Below, in pieces: positions 1 to 7,171 of a stretch of DNA of 26,451 bases. Location of the stretch: contig URLR01000025.1 of NCBI GenBank assembly GCA_900548815.1, positions 1 through 26,451 of the forward strand. Reading direction: 5' to 3'. The notes under the pieces were generated by a model. It searched no databases, had not been told where the DNA came from, and worked only from the letters and a program-made list of their open reading frames with translations. Made by a program: the position numbers and the translations under genes. The number at the start of each line of letters is the position of its first letter. Within the stretch, counting starts at the first letter, position 1. The stretch comes from an uncultured Collinsella sp. (GTDB taxonomy: Bacteria; Actinomycetota; Coriobacteriia; Coriobacteriales; Coriobacteriaceae).

Positions 1-2
1 GC

Positions 3-507
3 GTGTTGGCTAAAATGGGTCGGCCGGGATTGGTCAATCTCGGCCGACTATATTTTGCTAAAATAATCCGACGCTAACACCATTGCGGTCCAGCTCTTTG
101 CCTCCGCCTCCATAGGGTTTATTGTGCCCAGTGTGATTGCTCGTGTCGAGAAGGGCCGTTTTGCGCGTATTTGCGGCATCATTCGCTTAGTATTGGCAGC
201 TTTGTTTTTGATTCCCTTTACTCCGGTCTATTTGCTGCCCGTGTTCTATGTACTGCAGACGGTCGCTTACTCGTTATTTGCTCCAATTAAATACTCAGTT
301 TTCCAAAATGCTGCCGATTCATCGATGCGCTGTTCACTGATTTCGGTTCAAAGCCAGATGGTTGCAGTGGGCGCTATCCTTTTCTACTTGTTCAATGCTG
401 CGTTGAGCAACATCGTGGGCATTCGAGTCGTATTGCTTATCGCGCTCGGGATTTCTTCTTTGGTTTATATCCCCGCGCTCTTTCGTCTTACAAGCCAAAG
501 GACATGA
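3..507 (+). pseudogene. MFS transporter, C-terminal fragment, probably frameshifted
   Basis: Bases 67-507 read without a stop as a hydrophobic protein with about four membrane segments. A stretch resembling the QNAADSSMRCSLISVQSQ region precedes the last pair of helices, as in the C-terminal half of major facilitator superfamily exporters. An in-frame TAA at 64-66 closes the frame upstream. The only starts after it (for example GTG at 124) lack a Shine-Dalgarno sequence and fall inside the membrane domain, so they are unlikely to be true starts. Bases 3-74 are open in another frame (start of window to a TAA at 75-77) and could be the preceding part, with a frameshift near 64-75. Alternatively the fragment is a remnant lying after a terminator-like palindrome. 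The substrate cannot be told. The family call is fairly safe; its broken state is an inference from one window edge. Confidence 0.5.
9..64. repeat. Imperfect palindrome with A- and T-rich flanks
   Basis: A 14-base arm (18-31) pairs with 34-47 with a single G-T wobble, followed outward by partly matching TAAAAT and ATTTTG flanks. GCTAAAAT occurs at both 9-16 and 57-64. The layout (A-rich, GC stem, T-rich) is that of a bidirectional intrinsic terminator. A short insertion flanked by a target duplication, or a fold-back artefact at the contig start, are alternatives. The stem lies where the MFS reading frame breaks. Confidence 0.4.
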
Positions 508-540
508 GTATTTAGGTACCGATAACTTATATATCAACGC

Positions 541-574
541 AATAAACCCGAGCGCGAGGGCGTTTGGGTTTATT
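541..574 (+). terminator. Stem-loop upstream of ackA1
   Basis: AATAAACCC (541-549) and GGGTTTATT (566-574) are perfect inverted repeats around a GC-rich loop. This could terminate transcription coming from the MFS remnant. It lacks a clean T-run, so the role is tentative. A second small hairpin, GGCGG (594-598) with CCGCC (606-610), lies in the ackA1 leader just before the ribosome-binding site. Confidence 0.45.
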
Positions 575-627
575 ATTGAAGCGTATGTAACCTGGCGGCG
601 CCACACCGCCTGTTAGTAGGGAGACAC

Positions 628-1806
628 ATGAACGTTCTGGTCGTCAACGCAGGATCTTCGACCCTTAAGTATCAGGTCATCGATACCAAGTCCCACAAGG
701 TGTCCGCAAAGGGCTCCTGCGAGCGCGTCTGCTTTACCGGCGGTACCTTCACCCATGCTGCCAACGGTTCCAAGAAGGTGACCGAGAACATCGAGTTCCC
801 CGACCACAAGGTCGCCATCGAGGCCGTCCTGAAGGACCTCGAGGCCAACGGCGTCAAGATCGAGGGTATTGGCCACCGCATCGTTCAGGGCGGTTGGTAC
901 TTTGGTGATTCCTCCCTTGTCGACGAGGACGTTCTCGCCAAGATCCGCGAGGTCGCCCCGCTGGCGCCGCTGCACAACAACCCCGAGGCCAACGTTATCG
1001 AGTACTGCCTGGAGCAGTATCCCGACCTGCCCAACGTCACGGTCTACGACACCGCTTTCCACTTCAACATGCCCGAGGTTGCGAAGACTTACGCCCTGCC
1101 CAAGGACGTTTGCGACAAGCTGCACATCCGTAAGTATGGCGCTCATGGCACCAGCTACCGTTACATCTCCAAGAAGGTCGCCGAGATGACCAACGGCGAG
1201 GCCCGCAAGGTCGTCGTGTGCCATATCGGTTCCGGTGCTTCCCTGTGCGCTATCGAGGACGGCAAGTGCATGGACACCACCATGGGTCTCACCCCGCTCG
1301 ACGGCGTCATGATGGGCACTCGCTGTGGCTCCATCGACCCGGCTACCGTGTGCTACCTGCAGCGTGAGGGCGGCTATACCTTCGACGAGGTCGATGAGAT
1401 GATGAACAAGAAGTCCGGCCTTTTGGCTGTGACCGGCGGCAAGACCAACGACTGCCGCAACGTCGAGGAGCTCGCCGCTGCTGGTGACCCCGAGGCCCAG
1501 CTCGCCTTCGATATGTTCGTTTACAAGATTGCCGCCAAGGCTGCCGAGATGGCCACTTCCATGTGCGGCATGGACACCCTGGTCTTTACCGCCGGCATCG
1601 GCGAGCACGCTCCGGCTGTCCGCGCCGGCGTGGCCGATCGTCTGGCCTTTATGGGCGTCAAGATGGACCATGCCCGCAACGCTCTGCGTGGCGACGGCGC
1701 TTGGTGCCTGTCCGCCAAGGATTCCAAGGTCAAGATCTTCGTCATCCCCACGGATGAGGAGTTCATGATCGCCTCCGACGTCGAGCGCATCGTCAGCGGT
1801 AAGTAA
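628..1806 (+). CDS. ackA: Acetate kinase, first tandem copy, with altered active-site positions
   Basis: Cytoplasmic kinase of the ASKHA fold that interconverts acetyl phosphate plus ADP with acetate plus ATP; here it would work with Pta (3498-4478). The protein has 392 residues, the usual length is about 400. Family motifs are visible: VNAGSST at 6-12, GHRIVQGG at 82-89, HGTSY at 173-177, GTRCGSIDP at 230-238, GIGE at 323-326 and TDEE at 375-378. Start ATG follows GTAGGGAGACAC. Compared with the second copy and the family norm, it has HGTSY instead of HGTSH, HIGSGAS instead of HLGNGAS (199-205), and GIGEH instead of GIGEN. Both copies have Q87 where GHRVVHGG is usual. The catalytic His (173) and Arg (232) are kept, so it is probably active but may differ in substrate or kinetics. 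The family assignment is certain. Confidence 0.95.
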   Translation: MNVLVVNAGSSTLKYQVIDTKSHKVSAKGSCERVCFTGGTFTHAANGSKKVTENIEFPDHKVAIEAVLKDLEANGVKIEGIGHRIVQGGWYFGDSSLVDEDVLAKIREVAPLAPLHNNPEANVIEYCLEQYPDLPNVTVYDTAFHFNMPEVAKTYALPKDVCDKLHIRKYGAHGTSYRYISKKVAEMTNGEARKVVVCHIGSGASLCAIEDGKCMDTTMGLTPLDGVMMGTRCGSIDPATVCYLQREGGYTFDEVDEMMNKKSGLLAVTGGKTNDCRNVEELAAAGDPEAQLAFDMFVYKIAAKAAEMATSMCGMDTLVFTAGIGEHAPAVRAGVADRLAFMGVKMDHARNALRGDGAWCLSAKDSKVKIFVIPTDEEFMIASDVERIVSGK

Positions 1807-1820
1807 TTGATGCAAGGGGA

Positions 1821-1857
1821 GGGGACTGGATGGCCTTGCGCCGTTCAGCCCCCTTTT
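1821..1857 (+). terminator. Terminator between the two ackA genes
   Basis: GGGGACTG (1821-1828) pairs with CAGCCCCC (1846-1853) with one bulged A, followed by TTTT. A further small hairpin, CTCTT/AAGAG, follows at 1861-1876. The position, just after the ackA1 stop, suggests that the second copy is expressed from its own promoter or by read-through. Confidence 0.55.
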
Positions 1858-1918
1858 ATGCTCTTTGGGCGAAGAGCTTAATAGATATTTATTGAATTCT
1901 GATAACTTCTTATTAAAG

Positions 1919-1966
1919 GTACGGCCGCCTTATAGGTTTGCCGACCGTACTGTAATCACGAAGGAG
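1919..1966 (+). promoter_or_regulatory. Leader hairpin and ribosome-binding site of ackA2
   Basis: GTACGG (1919-1924) and CCGTAC (1945-1950) form a stem directly upstream of AAGGAG (1961-1966), four bases before the ackA2 ATG. The strong Shine-Dalgarno sequence fixes the start. The AT-rich stretch 1880-1917 probably holds the promoter, but no convincing -35/-10 pair could be assigned. Confidence 0.45.
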
Positions 1967-1970
1967 TCTC

Positions 1971-3149
1971 ATGAACGTACTTGTTGTCAACGCCGGCAGC
2001 TCAAGCCTTAAATATCAGCTTCTGGATACCGATACCCGCGAGGTTTTCGCCAAGGGCAACTGCGAGCGTATCGGCTCGGACATGGGTATCTTTGGCCACT
2101 CCGAGAACGGTGGCGCCAAGCAGACCGAGGAGGTTCCCTTCCCCGATCATCGCTCTGCTATCGCTCGCGTGCTCGAGGAGCTCGAGAAGACCGACTTTAC
2201 GATCGATGGCATCGGCCACCGTATCGTTCAGGGCGGCTGGCACTTCGATGATTCCGCAGTCGTCGACGATGAGGTCATGGCTAAGATCCTTGAGGTGGCC
2301 CCGCTCGCCCCGCTGCACAATTACGGCGAGGCCTCAGCAATCGAGTATTGCCGCGAGAAGTATCCGGAGCTGCCCAACGTGGCCGTCTTCGATACCTCGT
2401 TCCACATGACCATGCCCGAGGTCGCCTACACCTACGCGCTGCCCAAGGACGTGTGCGACAAGTACCACGTGCGCAAGTACGGTGCCCACGGCACGAGCCA
2501 CCGTTACGAGTGGATGATGGCCAAGGAGATCCTGGGCTCGCGCTGTCACCGTCTGCTTTCGTGCCATCTGGGCAACGGCGCTTCGCTCGCCGCCATCGAG
2601 GACGGCGTGTGCCGCGACACCACGATGGGCCTCACACCGCTTGACGGTCTGATGATGGGCACCCGCTGCGGTTCCATTGACCCGGCTACCGTATGCTACC
2701 TGCAGCGCGAGGGCGGCTACAGCTACCAGGAAGTCGACGACATGATGAACAAGCAGTCCGGCCTGCTTGCCATTTCGGGTATCTCCAACGACGCCCGCGA
2801 CATCCGTACACGCGCCTCCGAGGGCGACGAGCGCTGCCTGCTCGCCTTCGATATGTTCGCCTACAAGGCCATGCAGCAGGCCGGCTCTATGATTGCTTCC
2901 ATGGCGGGCGTGGACACCATCACCTTTACCGCCGGTATCGGCGAGAACGACTGGTCGATCCGCAAGGCCTTCTGCGATTGCTTTGAGTGGCTGGGCGTAC
3001 GCATCGACAACAACAAGAACCGCGAGGCCGTGGGCAACGGCCCGCAGGTCATCAGTGCCGCCGGTTCCGCCGTCACGGTCATGGTCATCCCCACCGACGA
3101 GGAATACATGATCGCCCACGACGTCGAGCGCCTGACCAAGAACAACTAA
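1971..3149 (+). CDS. ackA: Acetate kinase, second tandem copy, canonical active site
   Basis: Same length (392 residues) and fold as the upstream copy and plainly its paralogue, with long shared blocks such as 230-250. It keeps VNAGSSS at the N-terminus, HGTSH at 173-177, HLGNGAS at 199-205, GTRCGSIDP at 230-238 and GIGEN at 322-326, so it is closer to the family standard than the first copy. It also has Q rather than H in GHRIVQGG. The start is set by AAGGAG four bases upstream. The gene is followed by a strong intrinsic terminator and is convergent with pta, its pathway partner. The tandem arrangement suggests an old duplication followed by divergence: the two differ throughout, unlike the arcA pair. 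This copy is the better candidate for the housekeeping acetate kinase. Confidence 0.96.
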   Translation: MNVLVVNAGSSSLKYQLLDTDTREVFAKGNCERIGSDMGIFGHSENGGAKQTEEVPFPDHRSAIARVLEELEKTDFTIDGIGHRIVQGGWHFDDSAVVDDEVMAKILEVAPLAPLHNYGEASAIEYCREKYPELPNVAVFDTSFHMTMPEVAYTYALPKDVCDKYHVRKYGAHGTSHRYEWMMAKEILGSRCHRLLSCHLGNGASLAAIEDGVCRDTTMGLTPLDGLMMGTRCGSIDPATVCYLQREGGYSYQEVDDMMNKQSGLLAISGISNDARDIRTRASEGDERCLLAFDMFAYKAMQQAGSMIASMAGVDTITFTAGIGENDWSIRKAFCDCFEWLGVRIDNNKNREAVGNGPQVISAAGSAVTVMVIPTDEEYMIAHDVERLTKNN

Positions 3150-3171
3150 CGCGCGCATTTGCAAGTAAACG

Positions 3172-3207
3172 AAAGGCCTCCAGAGCAACAGCTCCGGAGG
3201 CCTTTTT
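3172..3207 (+). terminator. Intrinsic terminator of ackA2
   Basis: AAAGGCCTCC (3172-3181) pairs perfectly with GGAGGCCTTT (3196-3205), the inner GAGC/GCTC can pair as well, and the stem runs into TTTTT. Confidence 0.9.
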
Positions 3208-3355
3208 ACTAGCAGGCGGAAATTCCAGTCCCAAAGTGATCATCACCAGCAACGCCTGCGCTCCCAGCAACGGCACCAGACCATTCAGATCATCAGCTCC
3301 AGCTCGTAGCCAAGCCGCCGTCCACCCCGGATTCCCTGATTGCTACGTGGCGGCA

Positions 3356-3482
3356 GGGACCCTACAGGGTAAAGCTCTGAAAATATTCCGCAGGACGCAT
3401 GAAACCCCCGCCGCACGAAGTGCGCAGCGGGGGTTTCATGCATGTCCGAGGACGTTTTCAGAGCTTTACCCTGTAGGGTCCC
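3356..3482 (-). repeat. Nested palindrome element 1 (3' side of pta)
   Basis: The outer arms 3356-3383 and 3455-3482 are perfect 28-base inverted repeats. Inside, 3397-3411 and 3427-3441 form a perfect 15-base stem, capped by CGCAC/GTGCG (3412-3416, 3420-3424). Between outer and inner stems sit TTCCGCA (3386-3392) and AGGAC (3449-3453). Read on the minus strand this is GTCCT before and TGCGGAA after the inner stem, as in the two elements at 6969-7296. It lies 15 bases beyond the pta stop codon. No T-run follows on either strand, so it is not a standard intrinsic terminator. The rest of the intergenic stretch, 3208-3355, shows nothing recognisable apart from a distant GCAGGCG/CGCCTGC pair. Confidence 0.8.
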
Positions 3483-3497
3483 GAGGGGATATGTCCG

Positions 3498-4478
3498 CTA
3501 CTCAGCCATCTGAGCCTGGACGGCGGTGATGGCTACGACACCCACGATGTCATCGGCGGAGCAGCCGCGCGACAGGTCGTTGACCGGCTTGGCGATGCCC
3601 TGCAGGATGGGGCCGTAGGCGTCGGCGCCGGCGAAGCGCTGGACCAGCTTGTAGCCGATGTTGCCGGCCTCGAGGTCGGGGAATACGAGCACGTTGGCCT
3701 TGCCGGCGACAGAGGAGCCGGGAGCCTTGAGCTGGGCGACGGTGGGGACGATAGCGGCGTCGAGCTGCAGGTCGCCATCGATGGCGAGTTCGGGAGCCTT
3801 CTCCTTGCAGAACTTCACGGCCTCTTGGACCTTCTTGGCGACCTCGCCGCCGGCGGAGCCCATGGTGGAGTAGGAGAGCATGGCCACGTGCGGCTCAACA
3901 TTGCCCATGAAGGTGGACCAGGAGTGAGCGGAGGCGATGGCGATCTCGGAGAGCTCGTCGGAGGACGGGTTGATGTTGAGGCCGCAGTCGGCGAAGATCA
4001 GCGTGCCGTCGGTGCCGAACTGCGGGGTGTCGGTGCACATCACGAAGAAGGCCGAGACCAGCTTGGTGCCCGGGGCGGTCTTGAGGATCTGCAGCGCGGG
4101 GCGCAAGGTGTCAGCGGTGGAGTGGCAGGCGCCGGAGACCAGGCCGTCGGCATCGCCCATCTTGACCATCATGGTGCCAAAGTAGGTGGCGTCCATCACT
4201 TGGGCGCGAGCCTGCTCGATGGTGACGCCCTTCTTGGCGCGGAGCTCGGCAAACTTCTGCGCGTACTCCTCGTGCTTCTCGGCATTGCGCGGGTCGATGA
4301 CGGTGGCGCCGGGAACGTTGATCTCGTCGGGGTTGCCCAGGATGACGATCTTTGCCAGGCCCTCCTCGATGATTTTGGTGGCCGCGACGATAGTGCGCGG
4401 ATCCTCGCCCTCGGGCAGGACGATCGTCTTAAGGTCGGCCTTGGCGGCAGACTTCATACGGTTTAGGAAATCGCTCAT
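3498..4478 (-). CDS. pta: Phosphate acetyltransferase
   Basis: Transfers acetyl from acetyl-CoA to phosphate, giving acetyl phosphate for acetate kinase; cytoplasmic. The 326-residue protein is the short, single-domain form typical of Gram-positive bacteria, without the regulatory N-terminal domains of the E. coli enzyme. Family blocks visible are LPEGEDPRT at 21-29, the DADGLVSGACHSTADTLRP block near 109-127, SYSTMGSAGG near 212-221, NVLVFPDLEAGNIGYK near 262-277, and GPILQGIAKPVNDLSRG near 289-305. The start is set by GTAAGGAGTAAC just before ATG. It is convergent with the ackA pair rather than co-transcribed, and divergent from glf. Confidence 0.96.
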   Translation of the reverse strand: MSDFLNRMKSAAKADLKTIVLPEGEDPRTIVAATKIIEEGLAKIVILGNPDEINVPGATVIDPRNAEKHEEYAQKFAELRAKKGVTIEQARAQVMDATYFGTMMVKMGDADGLVSGACHSTADTLRPALQILKTAPGTKLVSAFFVMCTDTPQFGTDGTLIFADCGLNINPSSDELSEIAIASAHSWSTFMGNVEPHVAMLSYSTMGSAGGEVAKKVQEAVKFCKEKAPELAIDGDLQLDAAIVPTVAQLKAPGSSVAGKANVLVFPDLEAGNIGYKLVQRFAGADAYGPILQGIAKPVNDLSRGCSADDIVGVVAITAVQAQMAE

Positions 4479-4533
4479 GTTACTCCTTACAAGCGTTTCG
4501 CTAAGCTCCAGGCGCCCGGCTGTTCACGAATAA

Positions 4534-4550
4534 ACCCGCTGCTAGCGGGT
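4534..4550 (-). promoter_or_regulatory. Hairpin in the pta leader
   Basis: ACCCGC (4534-4539) and GCGGGT (4545-4550) form a stem. On the minus strand the stem is followed by TTATTCG, giving a weak attenuator-like shape about 60 bases before the pta start. The role is inferred from position only. Confidence 0.35.
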
Positions 4551-4605
4551 CTACCTTTCAATAATGTTCGCCGCTGTGCTTGAGCTTTCCTTGTGTGGCA
4601 AGCTC

Positions 4606-4631
4606 ATTATAGGACGCATTAGCGCTATAAT
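4606..4631. promoter_or_regulatory. Divergent -10 elements for pta and glf
   Basis: A perfect TATAAT lies on the plus strand at 4626-4631, directed toward glf. ATTATA at 4606-4611 is a perfect TATAAT on the minus strand, directed toward pta. Good -35 hexamers are not visible for either, so both promoters may need an activator or extended contacts. The 15-base gap between the two boxes means polymerases at the two promoters would compete. Confidence 0.5.
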
Positions 4632-4647
4632 CGCTCTGATAAATATG

Positions 4648-4666
4648 TCTCGAAGAATGTTCGAGA
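4648..4666. promoter_or_regulatory. Palindromic operator candidate upstream of glf
   Basis: TCTCGAA (4648-4654) and TTCGAGA (4660-4666) are perfect 7-base inverted repeats with a 5-base spacer. They lie just downstream of the expected glf transcription start (-10 at 4626-4631), a typical repressor position. It could equally be a short leader hairpin. Confidence 0.4.
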
Positions 4667-4709
4667 AAAGCCCAGCTAATGAGCCCGTGGCTTTTGACAA
4701 GGAGTATCG

Positions 4710-5912
4710 ATGCAGATTACCTCAGGCCTGCCTGAAGGCTTTAACGCCGGCGCGTACGACATGATTGTCGTCGGTGCCGGATATGCCGGTGCCGTTTGTG
4801 CCCGCCGTCTTGCCGAGACCATCGGCTATCGCGTTGCCGTTTTGGAGCGCCGTAGCCACATTGCGGGCAATGCCTATGACTGCACTGACGAGGCCGGAAT
4901 CCTGATCCACGAGTACGGTCCGCATATCTATCACACTTTTAACGAGCGCGTGCACAATTTCCTGTCGCGCTTTACCAAGTGGACGGATTATCAGCACAAG
5001 GTGCTCGCCAACATCAACGGTACCCTTATGCCCGTGCCCTTCAACCATGCGAGTCTCAAGCTCGCCTTTGGTGACGAGCGCGGCGAGGAGCTGTATCAGA
5101 AGCTCGTGGAGACCTTTGGCAAGGATGTCAAGGTGCCCATTATGGAGCTGCGTAAGAAGAACGACCCGGATCTTGCCGAGGTCGCCGATTACGTCTACGA
5201 GAATGTCTTTTTGCATTACACCATGAAGCAGTGGGGCCAGACGCCCGATCAGATCGACCCCTCGATCACCGGCCGCGTTCCCGTCTTTGTGGGCGATGAT
5301 GACCGCTACTTCCCGCAAGCTCCCTTCCAGGGCATGCCGCAGGAGGGCTACACGGCGCTCTTTGAGCACATGCTCGACCACGACCTGATCGACGTGTTCT
5401 GCGACGTGGACGCCCGCGATCTCTTTGAGATCGACGAGACCACCGTCAAGGTCGACGGTAAGGTCTACGGCGGCGAGATTGTCTATACAGGTCCGCTCGA
5501 TGAGCTGTTCAACCTCGACTTGGGCGCGTTGCCGTACCGCACGCTCGATATGAAGTTCGAGACGCTCGATATGGACCAGTTCCAGCCCGTGGGCACCGTC
5601 AACTACACCACGAGCGAGGACTACACGCGCATCACCGAGTTCAAGAACATGACCGGTCAGGTCCTGCCCGGCAAGACCACCATCATGAAGGAGTACTCCA
5701 AGGCCTATACGCCCGGCTCGGGCGAGACACCGTACTACGCCATTCTTGAGCCCGAGAACCGTGAGCTCTATGAGCGCTATCTTGAGCGCGTCCAGAACCT
5801 GACGAACTTCCACCCGGTGGGCCGTCTGGCCGAGTATCGTTACTACGATATGGACGCTGTGACTAATTCCGCCCTCGATCTTTCGGATGAGATTATCGCC
5901 TGCCATGCATAA
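4710..5912 (+). CDS. glf: UDP-galactopyranose mutase
   Basis: FAD-dependent cytoplasmic enzyme that converts UDP-galactopyranose to UDP-galactofuranose, the donor for galactofuranose-containing surface glycans. The 400-residue length fits the family. The dinucleotide-binding motif VVGAGYAGAVCARRLAE starts at about residue 20. It is followed by LERRSHIAGNAYD and by HEYGPHIYHTFNERV near residues 68-82, the latter typical of Glf, then VFLHYTMKQWG near 167-177 and ITGRVPVFVGDDDRYF near 188-203. The C-terminal part has FHPVGRLAEYRYYDMDA, where the flavin contacts and a catalytic Arg lie in the family. AAGGAG seven bases before ATG fixes the start; the short N-terminal extension before the Rossmann motif is modest. 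The gene overlaps the next glycosyltransferase by eight bases, pointing to co-translation and a shared glycan pathway. Confidence 0.95.
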   Translation: MQITSGLPEGFNAGAYDMIVVGAGYAGAVCARRLAETIGYRVAVLERRSHIAGNAYDCTDEAGILIHEYGPHIYHTFNERVHNFLSRFTKWTDYQHKVLANINGTLMPVPFNHASLKLAFGDERGEELYQKLVETFGKDVKVPIMELRKKNDPDLAEVADYVYENVFLHYTMKQWGQTPDQIDPSITGRVPVFVGDDDRYFPQAPFQGMPQEGYTALFEHMLDHDLIDVFCDVDARDLFEIDETTVKVDGKVYGGEIVYTGPLDELFNLDLGALPYRTLDMKFETLDMDQFQPVGTVNYTTSEDYTRITEFKNMTGQVLPGKTTIMKEYSKAYTPGSGETPYYAILEPENRELYERYLERVQNLTNFHPVGRLAEYRYYDMDAVTNSALDLSDEIIACHA

Positions 5913-6936
5913 AGTCATAACATTCGGTATTCCCTCGTATAACGCCGCCAAGGACATGGACCATTGCATCACCTCCATCTTGGAGGGGAGCAATTACGCC
6001 ACCGATATCGAGATTATCGTGGTGGACGACGGCTCCAAGGACGAGACGGCCGATAAGGCCGATGAGTGGGAGGCGCGTTATCCCGGTATCATTCGCGCGG
6101 TACACCAGGAGAACGGCGGCCACGGTATTGCCGTCCTTTCGGGTCTGCGCGAGGCACAGGGCACCTACTACAAGGTTGTTGATTCGGACGACTGGCTTGA
6201 CGGCGCTGCCCTTTCGACCATGCTGTCGATTCTGCGTGGCTTTGAGGAGCGCGACCAGCGCGTTGACCTGTTTATCTCGAACTACGTGTACGAGAAGGTT
6301 TACGAGGGCACGCATACCGCTATTGGCTACAAATTTGCCCTGCCGCGCAAGAAGATCTTTTCCTGGGATCAGATCGGTCATTTCCGCCTGGACCAGAACC
6401 TACTCATGCACAGCCTGTGCTATCGCACGGATGTGCTGCGCGAGTCCAACCTTCCCATGCCGCCGCACACGTTCTATGTGGACAACATCTACGCCTACGT
6501 GCCGCTGCCGCGTTGCAAGACCATGTACTACGCCGACATCGACCTCTATCGCTACTTTATCGGTCGCGAGGGCCAGAGTGTCAACGAGGCCACGATGGTC
6601 AAGCGTCTGGACCAGCAGTTCCGTGTGACGCGCATCATGATGGAGTCGTACCACCTGTACAGCGATGTTGAGTCGTCGCGTCTGCGCTCGTACATGATGG
6701 GCTATTTCACCATGATGATGGCGATCTGCTCGGTGCTCACCAAGCTTTCCGAGGAAGATTGCGCCGACGAGCGCCTAAAGACGCTGTGGAATGATTTGAA
6801 GGCCTACGACGAGCGCATGTATCGTCGTGCCCGCTACGGCGTGGTCGGGTTCTTCACCAATCTGCGCGGACGGGCCGGAGACAAAACCACACTCGGCCTA
6901 TACCGTCTTGCCTCAAAGATCTTCAAATTCAACTAG
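5905..6936 (+). CDS. Family 2 glycosyltransferase
   Basis: GT-A fold inverting glycosyltransferase that probably adds a sugar to a surface polysaccharide or lipid-linked precursor. The start is ATG at 5905, overlapping the glf stop, because the family N-terminus VITFGIPSYN follows at once. The nucleotide-binding VVDDGSKDET motif is near residues 38-47 and the metal-binding DSDDW near residues 91-95. The C-terminal 100 residues (for example SYMMGYFTMMMAICSVL) are partly hydrophobic but do not form an obvious membrane anchor. The 343-residue length is ordinary. Coupling to glf suggests a galactofuranosyltransferase or a partner in the same glycan, but the acceptor cannot be read from sequence. 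The last coding bases (6916-6931) recur inverted at 7109-7124. Confidence 0.88.
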   Translation: MHKVITFGIPSYNAAKDMDHCITSILEGSNYATDIEIIVVDDGSKDETADKADEWEARYPGIIRAVHQENGGHGIAVLSGLREAQGTYYKVVDSDDWLDGAALSTMLSILRGFEERDQRVDLFISNYVYEKVYEGTHTAIGYKFALPRKKIFSWDQIGHFRLDQNLLMHSLCYRTDVLRESNLPMPPHTFYVDNIYAYVPLPRCKTMYYADIDLYRYFIGREGQSVNEATMVKRLDQQFRVTRIMMESYHLYSDVESSRLRSYMMGYFTMMMAICSVLTKLSEEDCADERLKTLWNDLKAYDERMYRRARYGVVGFFTNLRGRAGDKTTLGLYRLASKIFKFN

Positions 6937-6968
6937 CTGCCGAGTAATCGCTGCTGATAGGTTGACTG

Positions 6969-7078
6969 GGCCCCTTGGCCTTTAGTTTGCTACTGCGAAC
7001 AGTCCTGCTCGCACGGAAAGCACATTAAGTGCTTTCCGGCTCGTGCGGAACTTGTATCAAACTAAAGGCCAAGGGGCC
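6969..7078 (+). repeat. Nested palindrome element 2 (3' side of the glycosyltransferase)
   Basis: The outer arms 6969-6989 and 7058-7078 are perfect 21-base inverted repeats. The inner CGGAAAGCAC (7014-7023) and GTGCTTTCCG (7029-7038) enclose the loop ATTAA. GTCCT (7002-7006) precedes the inner stem and TGCGGAA (7044-7050) follows it; CGCAC/GTGCG can extend the inner stem around a GCTC-type bulge. The palindrome continues imperfectly outward: AAGATCTTCAAATTCA at 6916-6931 (end of the glycosyltransferase gene) is perfectly inverted at 7109-7124. No T-run follows. The gene-free stretch 6937-7308 consists mostly of this element and the next one. Confidence 0.85.
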
Positions 7079-7171
7079 TCTGCTATAAGAATCGATTGTC
7101 AGGCTGCCTGAATTTGAAGATCTTCGACGCGCGGTACACAGGGGCCTGGGCTGAAAAGAATCTGGTTGGTA

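Noticed and set aside
613..1815. Long minus-strand open frame opposite ackA1 (about 400 codons), and similar frames opposite glf, both arcA copies, arcB and ppk1
   Set aside because: Composition is that expected from the antisense of GC-rich, C/G-ending codons. They have no ribosome-binding sites or family motifs, and the sense genes are unambiguous.
3169..3529. Possible small proteins in the ackA2-pta intergenic region
   Set aside because: Open frames there run through a terminator and a perfect palindrome and show no ribosome-binding sites or protein-like composition.
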